From Bolinopsis microptera (lineage: Eukaryota; Ctenophora; Tentaculata; Lobata; Bolinopsidae), in the NCBI RefSeq assembly GCF_026151205.1, contig NC_087080.1, positions 16,157,337-16,221,336 of the forward strand: a stretch of DNA of 64,000 nt, read 5' to 3'. Position numbers and translations under genes: made by a program. Positions 11,763 through 21,654 of the stretch are shown here, piece by piece. Positions within the stretch are counted from its first letter, which is position 1. Each line of letters begins with the position of its first letter. A model generated the notes under the pieces. That model saw only the letters and a list, made by a program, of their open reading frames with translations. It was not told where the DNA came from and did not search any database.

Positions 11763-12529
11763 ATAAACAAAGATTGTGGGCTTTTTGAAGGGGAGGCTAT
11801 AAAATGGCCAAATATAACGTAAACGACCCAATAATAATATTAAACGTAGAATGAAACTACTTAAAACTTATACAGATTCATGGTATCCTGTTTCAAAACG
11901 CTTGCTCCTGATTTTTAGCAACAATATCGACTGACCCCACGACGTTGTAATATAATTGTGGGTAGGCAATCACTTGATCTATAAGTTTTGAACGGTAGTT
12001 TGTAAAAATAATTTTTTTCAAGGTAATACTAACCTTCAAAGGTTGCCATCAAATTATTTGCGTTGACAGTAATAAACATTTTGAATCGGGGGATCAAAGC
12101 GTAACTTTTTGATTGCAGATAAATGATGTGGATGCGGATGTTGTACAATGTACATTAACGTCATCTTAAATCTATTTTAAATGGAGTATTATACAGTAGT
12201 TCAACTATATAATTCAACTATATAATTGCATATTCAGTATTCACTATTCACCTACAAGCACAACTTCTTGGCGTGATAAGGTACATCTTTGAATGGTAGT
12301 AATAGTATGGTCTTTCAGCGACACAGCAATATCCCTTTCATGGTAGTCCCCGGCTTATGACGGGTTCATAGCAGTATCAAACATGTTTTATGGGCCCAAA
12401 CATTCTACGCTCCTACTATGCAATTACTAGCCTCTGGACTAACTCCCAATCATCTGTCCATGTAATGGTGTTTCTGGACAGATAGATGGTGTATGATGCC
12501 CTCATGTTAATTTCAGCGATCTTCATGCA
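11763..12529. other. AT-rich sequence without recognised features
   Basis: No exon, tandem array or transposon end recognised. AACTATATAATTC is doubled near 12201-12225. Confidence 0.5.
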
Positions 12530-12777
12530 CTAGGCCTTTTTCTCTTTAGTGTTTACGTTCAGGTGGTTCATAAAGGTTTGGAGGCCGCAGTTGTAAATGC
12601 CTCGAACTCGAACTTCTACTGTCTGGAGCTTGCAAGCCCATCCGTTGGCTCCTATCTCTTCTGTCAGCTGCTGATATCTCATTTTCTTTTTTATCTTGAT
12701 CGCCAAAGTTCTCCTCATTCAGATGCACTTTCTTCGCTTTATCTGAATAGACATCTGGTCTCAGTGGTATTACCCTA
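12530..12777 (-). pseudogene. Fragment of a retroelement-associated protein C terminus
   Basis: Minus-strand frames give RPDVYSDKAKKVHL, then ENFGDQDKK, then RYQQLTEEIGANGWACKLQ and VEVRVRG. This is the order of the 'RPD...ELTVP.E..A...K..KY..L...GW....EVG.RG' domain that follows RT in some invertebrate retroelements (recalled, not searched). At least two frameshifts break it. It abuts the left end of the large inverted repeat exactly at 12778, so it may be the sequence into which that structure inserted. Confidence 0.45.
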
Positions 12778-13289
12778 TAGTACAGACAGATCCGTCTGAA
12801 AAAATCGATCTGCTGACACACGAAGCTTTCAGAGGATTTTTAACGTTTTTGAGTCCCATTAGGTGCCCTTTATGGCTGACCAACTTTTCCAAACTTTTCC
12901 ACGTGTCTTAAGGCCACTTTTTGCCACTTTACCACTTTTTACCACCTTTCTTGTTTGTCGAATATCTTTAGTTATTAACATCGTAAAAGGTTGCAGATCA
13001 ATCGAGTGTGTTCATATTATCAGGAAGAAAAACTTTTGTCCAAGCAATTTTTACGTCAGATCATAAGTTAATTGGATAATTATCAATTAACTAATTAGAA
13101 AAATTCTAAAAAATTTTTATTGGCTCAAAATGATCGGAATAGCTTAAAACACGGAGAAAAGTAGTTTTTAGAAAAAATTTGAAAATTTTTCACTCACATT
13201 TTTTTTCGAGACTTGCAAAAATTCAAAATATTTTTTCCGCCAAAAGTGATCAAATTGCATGAAACGCGGAGAAAAATGATTTTCAAAAA
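12778..13289 (+). repeat. Block A, outer left copy (transposon 3' end)
   Basis: Begins inside the C-terminal codons of the DUF7869 protein and continues into AT-rich 3' sequence holding two diverged copies of a motif with CGGAGAAAAnTnnTTTT. The same block recurs at about 13905-14421 and, inverted, at about 16383-16899 and 17515-18026. Confidence 0.8.
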
Positions 13290-14013
13290 CACATTTAACG
13301 AGACCTTCGCGAGGCTGGGGTCAGACGGAGCTCCTTTAGCGATTCTTTGGAATGAGTCAATCGCAGGAAGGAAAGATGAGAATGTGTCCTCGACTTGGAT
13401 AAGGGCAATAAAACATTTTGCCAGTTGGCAAGATTGGTGGTAGCAGGGAGATCATTTTTTGGGCAGACAATTGCTCTGCTCAAAACAAGTGTTGGACTTT
13501 ATTTACTGCCCTATGTTCAATTATCAACAGCCCAGATGTTGACCTGGACAAGATAACGGTCAAGTATCTAGAGCCAGTGCACACCTTTATGAGTGCAGAC
13601 TCATTCCACCATAAAGTGGAGTTGTCCATTTACTCCATTAAACAATCAGGCCAGGTCAACTTCATGATTATAAGGACTTTGTTCAGGCAGTTGAATAGGT
13701 GGGTACTGCGATAAGCATGAACTGCACAGACTTTGAATCGTGGCCAAGGTCCTACGGAACAAACAACTAACAAACTAAAGATGTTAAAATTGTAAGTTTC
13801 CAGCGTGGGTCTGTAGAAATGGAATGGAAAACAAATCATGACGAGGTTTCCTTTCATTTCACTCCATTTCTCAGACAAAAAGACGAGAGACTCATTTCCA
13901 TAGGTAGTACAGACAGATCCGTCTGAAAAAATCGATCTGCTGACACACGAAGCTTTCAGAGGATTTTTAACGTTTTTGAGTCCCATTAGGTGCCCTTTAT
14001 GGCTGACCAACTT
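13290..14013 (+). pseudogene. Broken DUF7869-type transposon protein, left copy
   Basis: Plus-strand pieces in order: APLAILWNESIAGRKDEN, IIFWADNCSAQNKCWTLF, KYLEPVHTFMSADSFHHKVE, HDYKDFVQAVE, DVKIVSFQRGSVEMEW and, running into the next block, IDLLTHEAFRGFLTFLSP. These are the conserved steps of DUF7869 proteins common in invertebrate transposons, with WADN and GHTFM.AD as likely metal-ligand motifs. Here the G of GHTFM reads V. Frameshifts near 13440 and 13650 and a stop near 13770 disable it. The N-terminal half is absent. Confidence 0.65.
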
Positions 14014-14421
14014 TACCAAAATTTTCCACGTGTCTTAAGGCCACTTTTTGCCACTTTACCACTTTTTACCACCTTTCTTGTTTGTCGAATATCTTTAGTT
14101 ATTAACATCGTAAAAGGTTGCAGATCAATCGAGTGTGTTCATATTATCAGGAAGAAAAACTTTTGTCCAAGCAATTTTTACGTCAGATCATAAGTTAATT
14201 GGATAATTATCAATTAACTAATTAGCAAAATTCTAAAAAATTTTTATTGGCTCAAAATGATCGGAATAGCTTAAAACACGGAGAAAAGTAGTTTTTAGAA
14301 AAAATTTGAAAATTTTTCACTCACATTTTTTTTCGAGACTTGCAAAAATTCAAAATATTTTTTCCGCCAAAAGTGATCAAATTGCATGAAACGCGGAGAA
14401 AAATGATTTTCAAAAACACTT
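13905..14421 (+). repeat. Block A, inner left copy
   Basis: Direct repeat of 12778-13289, directly continuing the coding fragment upstream of it. It is therefore probably the original 3' end of the element, while the outer copy is a duplicated or captured end. Confidence 0.8.
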
Positions 14422-14775
14422 AGTCAATTTTTCGTTTCAAGAATACTTAAATCACCAATATTTGTAGTTGGAGTTCAGTAAATCTCGGCAGATTTTAGTA
14501 ATAATCAGGAATTACTAGCTCTAAGTGGAAAGGTCTGAAACTGAAAAACGTTAAGTTTAACCATACGATCGCGATATAAGAGTTTCATAACTAATTACAA
14601 TACAGCCTTATCGATTTTCACAGAAACTGCACCAATGGCACAGTCAAGATCGAAACGATAGCCTGCTGTACTGTCATTTTATTGATTTCGATGATGAATC
14701 AGTGGGGTTAAGATAATCACATTTGTAATAAATAAAACCTCTCTGTACCGTCAATTGTGCTACTCTAAACCGGCC

Positions 14776-14844
14776 TACCTGTATTACCAGACCTCTTCTT
14801 TTCCTCAACAATCAAACCGAGTTGTTCATATCGCATTTGGTGGG
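14776..14844 (-). other. Possible coiled-coil exon (mirror of 15960-16028)
   Basis: The minus strand reads HQMRYEQLGLIVEEKKRSGN before a donor-like ACAG|GTAGG. The inverted copy in the right arm is nearly identical. No clean acceptor was found, so this is only coding-like sequence. Confidence 0.25.
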
Positions 14845-15020
14845 TGATGTAAGTAGTAATACATATCGAGCTATATTCGATCACAATACGACACAGTACG
14901 TGTATATTATATGGCTCTTAATGAGGTTTATGAAACGCTTTATACCGCGAGAAACCTAGTATAGAGAGGTTTTACAATTTATCACGAAAAAGTCTACTTG
15001 GTCTTATGGCTCATTTACAG

Positions 15021-15080
15021 TTCGAAGAAGGGCAAGAACAGATCGAGAAACTGAGGAACAGCCAGGTCCAGGAAGCAAGT
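15021..15080 (+). other. Possible short coiled-coil exon in inner arm
   Basis: After the acceptor-like CATTTACAG, 60 bases read FEEGQEQIEKLRNSQVQEAS and meet AAGT|GTAAAT. The right-arm counterpart, starting at 15755 on the minus strand, reads LKEGKKRPESLECQL. The two are recognisably related but diverged, unlike the outer arms. Confidence 0.3.
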
Positions 15081-15164
15081 GTAAATACACCTTCCAACAT
15101 CTACTGTGACTTGTTTTGTATTGTACTGCATACCGCTTCATTTGCGGGATACCTCAAATCACCC

Positions 15165-15476
15165 CCATATGTCAGGGTCGGCTAAAAGTAAAATCAACAA
15201 GGGTAACATAGGGGAAAGGGTAAGATTTAGATACGAGTGTCGGGCAAGGGGTAGTAAAGAACCGGTAATAATTAATTCAGTGAAATGTTCCACGAGAGTC
15301 AGGATATTTTGGAAATTGCTAATAGAGACAGATCCTGATCGGGAAGGATTGTTAATATTATTGAGGATGTTGATTTGAAATCCGGACGTCGTGAAGTAAA
15401 AATACAGGTTCTTCCCGCAGGATATTCGGGGCCCATGATGATCAGCTCGGGATTAATGTGGGACAGATCGAAGACT
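15165..15476 (+). other. Coding-like spacer sequence, unrecognised
   Basis: One plus-strand frame reads SQDILEIANRDR, a stop, then IVNIIEDVDLKSGRREVK and IQVLPAGYSGPMMIS before another stop. Codon composition looks protein-like, but no family was recognised. It lies in the spacer of the inverted repeat, outside the duplicated arms. Confidence 0.25.
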
Positions 15477-15693
15477 GACAACTGAACCCAATTGAACCTA
15501 GTTCCCACTAACCAATCAGCTTAATTGGTCAGAGTTATGGTTAGGGTTAGGGTTAGGGTTAGGGTTAGAGTTAGGATTAGGGTTAGGGTTAGGGTTAGGG
15601 TTAGGGTTAGGGTTAGGGTTAGGGTTAGGGTTAGGGTTAGGGTTAAGGTTAGGGTTAGGGTTAATCTAAATGTCTAAATTGGGTTCAGTTGTC
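15477..15693. repeat. 17-base inverted repeats flanking the telomere-type array
   Basis: GACAACTGAACCCAATT at 15477-15493 is the exact reverse complement of 15677-15693. A second imperfect dyad around CCAATCAGCTTAATTGG (15511-15528) lies between the left repeat and the array. The whole unit of about 217 bases resembles a small element carrying TTAGGG repeats. Confidence 0.75.
15535..15664 (+). repeat. Interstitial telomere-type repeat (TTAGGG)n, about 21 units
   Basis: Mostly perfect TTAGGG with a few variants (TTAGAG, TTAGGA, TTAAGG). It lies in the spacer of the 5.25-kb inverted repeat and is flanked by 17-base inverted repeats. Confidence 0.95.
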
Positions 15694-15959
15694 CGGTAGC
15701 CCGCTCTTGCGAGTTGACATTCTAAGCTTTCTGGTCTTTTTTTGCCTTCTTTGAGCTGTCAAAGAGCCATGAGACCAAGTAGACGTTTTCGTGATAAACT
15801 GTAAAACCTCTCCATATCGGGCCTCTCACGGGAGAAACGAGAAGTGTACGGTATAGAACGTTTCATATACCTCATTAAGGGCCATAATATAATATACACG
15901 TGTTGCATTGTGTCGTATTGTGATTGAATATAGCTCAATATGTATTACTACTTATATCA

Positions 15960-16028
15960 CCCACCAAATGCGATATGAACAACTCGGTTTGATTGTTGAG
16001 GAAAAGAAGAGGTCTGGTAATACAGGTA
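15960..16028 (+). other. Possible coiled-coil exon (mirror of 14776-14844)
   Basis: Plus-strand copy of the HQMRYEQLGLIVEEKKRSGN sequence, followed by AATACAG|GTAGG. Same reservations as for the mirror copy. Confidence 0.25.
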
Positions 16029-16790
16029 GGCCGGTTTAGAGTAGCACAATTGACGGTACAGAGAGGTTTTATTTATTACAAATGTGATTATCTTAACCCC
16101 ACTGATTCATCATCGAAATCAATAAAATGACAGTACAGCAGGCTATCGTTTCGATCTTGACTGTGCCATTGGTGCAGTTTCTGTGAAAATCGATAAGGCT
16201 GTATTGTAATTAGTTATGAAACTCTTATATCGCGATCGTATGGTTAAACTTAACGTTTTTCAGTTTCAGACCTTTCCACTTAGAGCTAGTAATTCCTGAT
16301 TATTACTAAAATCTGCCGAGATTTACTGAACTCCAACTACAAATATTGGTGATTTAAGTATTCTTGAAACGAAAAATTGACTAAGTGTTTTTGAAAATCA
16401 TTTTTCTCCGCGTTTCATGCAATTTGATCACTTTTGGCGGAAAAAATATTTTGAATTTTTGCAAGTCTCGAAAAAAAATGTGAGTGAAAAATTTTCAAAT
16501 TTTTTCTAAAAACTACTTTTCTCCGTGTTTTAAGCTATTCCGATCATTTTGAGCCAATAAAAATTTTTTAGAATTTTGCTAATTAGTTAATTGATAATTA
16601 TCCAATTAACTTATGATCTGACGTAAAAATTGCTTGGACAAAAGTTTTTCTTCCTGATAATATGAACACACTCGATTGATCTGCAACCTTTTACGATGTT
16701 AATAACTAAAGATATTCGACAAACAAGAAAGGTGGTAAAAAGTGGTAAAGTGGCAAAAAGTGGCCTTAAGACACGTGGAAAATTTTGGTA

Positions 16791-17514
16791 AAGTTGGTCA
16801 GCCATAAAGGGCACCTAATGGGACTCAAAAACGTTAAAAATCCTCTGAAAGCTTCGTGTGTCAGCAGATCGATTTTTTCAGACGGATCTGTCTGTACTAC
16901 CTATGGAAATGAGTCTCTCGTCTTTTTGTCTGAGAAATGGAGTGAAATGAAAGGAAACCTCGTCATGATTTGTTTTCCATTCCATTTCTACAGACCCACG
17001 CTGGAAACTTACAACTTTAACATCTTTAGTTTGTTAGTTGTTTGTTCCGTAGGACCTTGGCCACGATTCAAAGTCTGTGCAGTTCATGCTTATCGCAGTA
17101 CCCACCTATTCAACTGCCTGAACAAAGTCCTTATAATCATGAAGTTGACCTGGCCTGATTGTTTAATGGAGTAAATGGACAACTCCACTTTATGGTGGAA
17201 TGAGTCTGCACTCATAAAGGTGTGCACTGGCTCTAGATACTTGACCGTTATCTTGTCCAGGTCAACATCTGGGCTGTTGATAATTGAACATAGGGCAGTA
17301 AATAAAGTCCAACACTTGTTTTGAGCAGAGCAATTGTCTGCCCAAAAAATGATCTCCCTGCTACCACCAATCTTGCCAACTGGCAAAATGTTTTATTGCC
17401 CTTATCCAAGTCGAGGACACATTCTCATCTTTCCTTCCTGCGATTGACTCATTCCAAAGAATCGCTAAAGGAGCTCCGTCTGACCCCAGCCTCGCGAAGG
17501 TCTCGTTAAATGTG
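16791..17514 (-). pseudogene. Broken DUF7869-type transposon protein, right copy
   Basis: Inverted copy of 13290-14013 with the same motifs and the same frameshifts, so the gene was already broken before the arms were duplicated or last homogenised. Confidence 0.65.
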
Positions 17515-18026
17515 TTTTTGAAAATCATTTTTCTCCGCGTTTCATGCAATTTGATCACTTTTGGCGGAAAAAATATTTTGAATTTTTGCAAGTCTCGAAA
17601 AAAAATGTGAGTGAAAAATTTTCAAATTTTTTCTAAAAACTACTTTTCTCCGTGTTTTAAGCTATTCCGATCATTTTGAGCCAATAAAAATTTTTTAGAA
17701 TTTTTCTAATTAGTTAATTGATAATTATCCAATTAACTTATGATCTGACGTAAAAATTGCTTGGACAAAAGTTTTTCTTCCTGATAATATGAACACACTC
17801 GATTGATCTGCAACCTTTTACGATGTTCACAACTAAAGATATTCGACAAACAAGAAAGGTGGTAAAAAGTGGTAAAGTGGCAAAAAGTGGCCTTAAGACA
17901 CGTGGAAAAGTTTGGAAAAGTTGGTCAGCCATAAAAGGCACCTAATGGGACTCAAAAACGTTAAAAAACCTCTGAAAGCTTCGTGTGTCAGCAGATCGAT
18001 TTTTTCAGACGGATCTGTCTGTACTA

Positions 18027-18382
18027 CTAATGTAATGTCTAACAATAAGTATAACGTTCATAAGCGCTCAAATTTCGAACTAGCGGACCATATTCGGAGG
18101 AGAAATTTGGAGAAGTTTTTTGCTTGGAAATACTAATTAAATCGAATTGTAACCACAATTAGACATTTGGTATCTTTCCTCACATGTGTAGCCAAAATTA
18201 CTCAATATGTAAAAGAAGGATAACCTACAATCTTTGTTTTATTAGTGAACTTGAATATCTTGCAACTTGTTAAGACCACATTAAAATGCTTTGATATAGA
18301 CTTTACATCATGCCGAATGTAACTTTAAGAACTTATAGAAATCATGTATCTAAAAGAGAATGATGTAGAGGGGGATGATTAG
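18027..18382. other. Flank between inverted repeat and MITE
   Basis: AT-rich. No gene or repeat assigned. Confidence 0.5.
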
Positions 18383-18384
18383 TA

Positions 18385-18890
18385 CCTTACAAGACATATT
18401 TATAACGTACGAAATGTGGCGGTTTTCCGAAAATTTCGCCATATTTTCGGACCGCCAAAATTTCGGTCGTCGTAATAGAATCCGTCGCATCATCTTTTAG
18501 CTTATTTCAATGACTGTGCCTTCACTGCTTTATTTTGTTTCTATAAAGTGATATCAAGTAAAATAAATAAATAAATTCTGGCATCCTGGGAAAAATTATC
18601 ACCACACCAATGACGAATTGAATGTCAAGCAATACAGTTTAAATTTGCATTAAAATACATGTATGTGCTAACATGAATGTCTTACAGTCTTAATACAGAC
18701 TAAGTTTGAACATTATTTTACCGAATTTCTGAAATTTCCTTACTGCTTACTGTCACAAAAAATGATGAAAAATACCTTTATTTTCTGTGACGTCCGAAAT
18801 TTGACGGTTTTTGTTCAATTTCGCCATATTTTCGGACCGCCAAAATTTCGGTCGTCGCAAATTAGGCCGCCATAAATATGTCTTGTAAGG
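18385..18890. mobile_element. 506-bp MITE-like element with TA target-site duplication
   Basis: The ends are inverted repeats, CCTTACAAGACATATTTAT on the left and its reverse complement on the right, flanked by TA at 18383-18384 and 18891-18892. Just inside both ends is a subterminal motif with CGCCATATTTTCGGACCGCC and AAATTTCGGTCGTCG, present as a direct copy at each side. No transposase is encoded. A TA duplication is typical of Tc1/mariner-type transposition (inference). Confidence 0.8.
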
Positions 18891-19191
18891 TAGTTAGAAA
18901 TTGGTTCGATGTAGCAGAAAAAAGCAAACCATAGCAAAGAGTGCAAGTGTTTTTATAACCAAATTCAGACAATTGTCTCGCCCATCGCCTGACATTTTAG
19001 GGTTTTTCACCCCTATCACCCACGAACCGGATGCTTCCGGATTTATACCGAAACCCATATTGGAAGAAAACACCCGATCTACAACTGCAAAGCACATTTT
19101 CATAACTTGAGCACAAAACTTGTCAAAAAAAGACAAAAGAATTTGCCCAATTTGGTATTTTTCCTCAAGGGTGTAGCCAAATGACTGATTT

Positions 19192-19468
19192 TTGTCAATA
19201 TCTTAACAAATAAGCATTAAAGAATAAAGGGCTTATATTGCTTTATAAGTTGTAGATAAATGTGATGTTTGCGGTCATTTTAAGCTAAAATTCAAGCCCC
19301 TACGACCTTCCTAATTCAAGTTACCAAAATTAAATGCCAATTTTGGTTCGCTGAGCAAAAAAACAGTTTTTTGTCAATAACTATTAAACAAAGTACTGGA
19401 GACCTTATGTTGCTTCATAACTTGTATATAAATGTGGCCATTGCGGTAATTTTAAGCTTAAATTGAAG
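19192..19468 (+). repeat. Diverged direct repeat of about 100 bases
   Basis: 19192-19295 and 19372-19468 share GTCAATA, TTGCTT, ATAA.TTGTA.ATAAATGTG and GCGGT.ATTTTAAGCT.AA in the same order. It is probably part of an older transposon around the MITE. No protein seen. Confidence 0.6.
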
Positions 19469-19469
19469 T

Positions 19470-20039
19470 CGAAAATCCCGTATACGCGACTGAGGGTAAT
19501 TTAGAAACTTTGCCCTGTAGGGTTGTCTCTAGCGAAATAAATTGTGCACCCACACGATTTTAGTTTATAATGACCTAACAAACAACCCTGTGTTGTCAGA
19601 AATCGTGTACATCGAAGTGCACACTCAACTATGCCCTGCTACTAGAGTATCTCTCTCTCTCTGTTCTGGTCAACGGTTTCTGGCCTCTTACTATAAAGAA
19701 GGAGGCCCTCTCGCCGTGCCCACAGAATGCAACTCCTGCTAGCTGCATTCCAGGACTCCCAAAGTATATACGAAATCATAAAATAATAAATATCAATGCA
19801 ACAGACCTCTGGAGTCTTGAAGCTGTCACTACCTGTCTCAGAGCAAACCCACTTCGGTTGTGGTACTTCGGTGGGCTGACAAGGGACTTCCGAGCAAGGT
19901 CATCTCCTGGAATTGGTGCTATAATTAGTTTTTCCTGGGATTGAGTTATTTCCTGATGTTGTTTTCCTGAAATTGTGTTATTTCCTGGTGTTAAATCCTA
20001 GTAGGTTACCCAAAAAGATCTTCCTTGTCTAGTCTTTTT
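19470..20039. other. No gene recognised; 3' side of a retroelement
   Basis: A short frame at 19542-19742 has no coding signs. 19900-20000 has small internal repeats of a TTTCCTG phrase and is probably the 3' untranslated part of the minus-strand host retroelement. Confidence 0.45.
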
Positions 20040-20096
20040 TACTGTTCCACAAACTTTATGATGTGGTTGAGTTTGCTGTTGATAATTTCCTCCATC

Positions 20097-20963
20097 TTTT
20101 TTTTTTTTTTTTTTTTTTTTTAGAGAGGCTGGGCCTGGTTGGCCCACGAGAGGATAGCATATGAATGCTTTGCCTACCTCTGGGGTATGGCAGTCCTGTG
20201 GGAGGATGCCAGTGGAATCAAGATGTGTAATCAAGGATGATGGTAAGTGTTGTGGGGTGTGTCATAGATAAACGCTTAAGTGGTGGTTGAGTGTGGAAGA
20301 GAGAGGCGAAATAAGACGGCGTTAAAGTAGTCGCTATGTTACACCTGTCTGGTCCAACTCCTCTGGCACCACTAAGCGTTTAGTGTGGTTTGTAAAGTTG
20401 ACAATGGTGGAGATGTGTTGGTTGTCGAATATGTCATTGACAGAGAGGTAGTAGTCCCGGAAATATTGACCTCTTATTTGGGCAATAGCCGGGCACTGTC
20501 CGAGAAAGTGTGAGACAGTCTCCTCTTCGTCGCCGCATTTAGGACAAGCACTTGTGTCTGATTTGCGAATGGTGTGTAGGTGTTTGTTGAGGCCACAATG
20601 TCCCGTGATGAGGTGCACTGCAGTTCTATAATTTTGTCTGTTGTTACTGAGTGTAGTGTTGAGATTTTTGATGATGTTGATGTTTTTATGTCCAAGTGTC
20701 AGTTTAGTGTGTCTGGGACCATCAGTAATCCATGATTCTTGATTAAGTTTTGTGACTTTGTCGTTGATCAGGCGTTTGATGTAAGATTGTGGAATTGGGC
20801 AATTCAAAGTGGATTCACTGGTTGTACCATTTTTGGCCAGCTCGTCTGCTTTTTCATTACCCCACAATCCAATGTGTGCAGCTATCCATCTGATCTCTAA
20901 GGTGTTAGTGGATCCGAGTGTATTGAGGGTGTCGTAACAGTCTCTTGTAGTCCTACTCCTCGT
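20097..20963 (-). mobile_element. 5'-truncated non-LTR retrotransposon insertion with poly(A) and 14-bp TSD
   Basis: On the minus strand the insert runs from 20963 to a poly(A) tail seen as 25 T at 20097-20121. The flanks are TAATTTCCTCCATC at 20083-20096 and 20964-20977, an exact 14-base target-site duplication. The orientation matches that of its host element. Length is about 867 bases, so most of the element was lost at insertion. Confidence 0.85.
20334..20960 (-). CDS. RNase H and zinc-knuckle C terminus of the inserted retrotransposon
   Basis: An open frame of about 205 codons. WIAAHIGLWGNEKADELAKN is the C-terminal RNase H signature (His, then GNE.AD). A tail of CPKCGDEEETVSHFLGQCP follows, a CCHC-like motif typical of I/Jockey-group elements. 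The frame is open at its 5' truncation point and ends at a normal stop 213 bases before the poly(A). It cannot move itself because RT and endonuclease are absent. Confidence 0.8.
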   Translation of the reverse strand, partial: RSRTTRDCYDTLNTLGSTNTLEIRWIAAHIGLWGNEKADELAKNGTTSESTLNCPIPQSYIKRLINDKVTKLNQESWITDGPRHTKLTLGHKNINIIKNLNTTLSNNRQNYRTAVHLITGHCGLNKHLHTIRKSDTSACPKCGDEEETVSHFLGQCPAIAQIRGQYFRDYYLSVNDIFDNQHISTIVNFTNHTKRLVVPEELDQTGVT

Positions 20964-21400
20964 TAATTTCCTCCATCGTGAGTAGAGGTTTACCAAATAT
21001 CCTCAATCTGATAGTCATCAGCTGTACAACAAATGATGTTTCTGCTTCCCCTGGGCAGTGTTCGCAGTCTTGCGTCTCAAAGTTGACGTTGTTAGCCACA
21101 GTCTGAAAGTAAGCTAGTGGGCTGTGCCCTGATAGTAGCCATGTTAGCCATCTGAGGTGAGTTCCTGTGATATTAATATTCCTGTATTTGTATTTGTTAA
21201 GGAATAGTCCAAGAGGGATTTTCCCTTTATCACTGAGGTCGACCTGTTGGTATTTGTTGAGGTGTAGTTTGAAGAGGTACACATGTGGATCGCAAAGAGC
21301 TCGCTACTAGAGTATACAGCAATCATTATTTTAGTCTCTTGAGTCTTGACTTTAGGGTTAGACGGGTTCCTGCTAGTGTACAGGTGGTACACCCTGTATA

Positions 21401-21654
21401 ACAGAAGTCAATAAATCACGCAAGTGATCTTGACTGACGGTCATATAAACCTTTACAATCATGATATCCTGAGAATAAAATAAAATTAATAAATAAAAAA
21501 GCTTTATTAATTCCTAAAGTTGAAACGTACAGCAATAATGAAACGGATAGAAATAAACAATAAACAAAACATGGATAGATAAAAAGAAAACTGCTGATTA
21601 AAAATTACAAAAAGTTAGTAGAAAAGTAATGAGCAAAAGATCCGACAGGTGTAA
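21401..21654. other. AT-rich, no feature
   Basis: Short A-rich sequence between the retroelements and the next array. Confidence 0.5.

Larger units (their letters stand above)
12778..15060 (+). mobile_element. Left arm of a 5.25-kb inverted repeat (DUF7869-type transposon remnant)
   Basis: Positions in this arm pair with the right arm so that coordinates sum to 30804, without indels from 12778/18026 to at least 13990/16814. Four translated segments in each arm are identical or nearly so. The arm contains two direct copies of a roughly 510-base block (12778-13286 and about 13905-14421, offset 1127 bases) flanking a transposon gene fragment. The inner 200-300 bases are more diverged. The outer boundary at 12778 is sharp (TAGTACAGACAGATC). 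Confidence 0.85.
15712..18026 (-). mobile_element. Right arm of the 5.25-kb inverted repeat
   Basis: Reverse complement of the left arm. The ORFs at 16611-16814, 16785-17174, 17090-17386 and 17361-17591 mirror those at 13990-14193, 13630-14019, 13418-13714 and 13213-13443. The few differences noticed include Ile to Val near 17826 and single bases near 17937 and 17965. The outer boundary is TACTA at 18026. Confidence 0.85.
20040..21400 (-). pseudogene. Host non-LTR retroelement 3' end, split by a younger insertion
   Basis: The minus strand at about 21290-20978 encodes HLRWLTWLLSGHSPLAYFQT, CEHCPGEAET and LRIFGKPLLTMEEI, the zinc-knuckle-like tail after RNase H in I/Jockey-type elements. The frame resumes after the insertion as INSKLNHIIKFVEQ and a stop near 20040. 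The Cys/His spacing after the ET motif is damaged by an indel. The 5' part is missing. The 14-base duplicated target borders the inserted element on both sides. Confidence 0.7.

Noticed and set aside
12863-13066. Repeated 67-codon frame starting MPFMADQL (four copies)
   Set aside because: It is in a different frame from the DUF7869 C terminus that the same DNA encodes. It is conserved only because the DNA block is duplicated.
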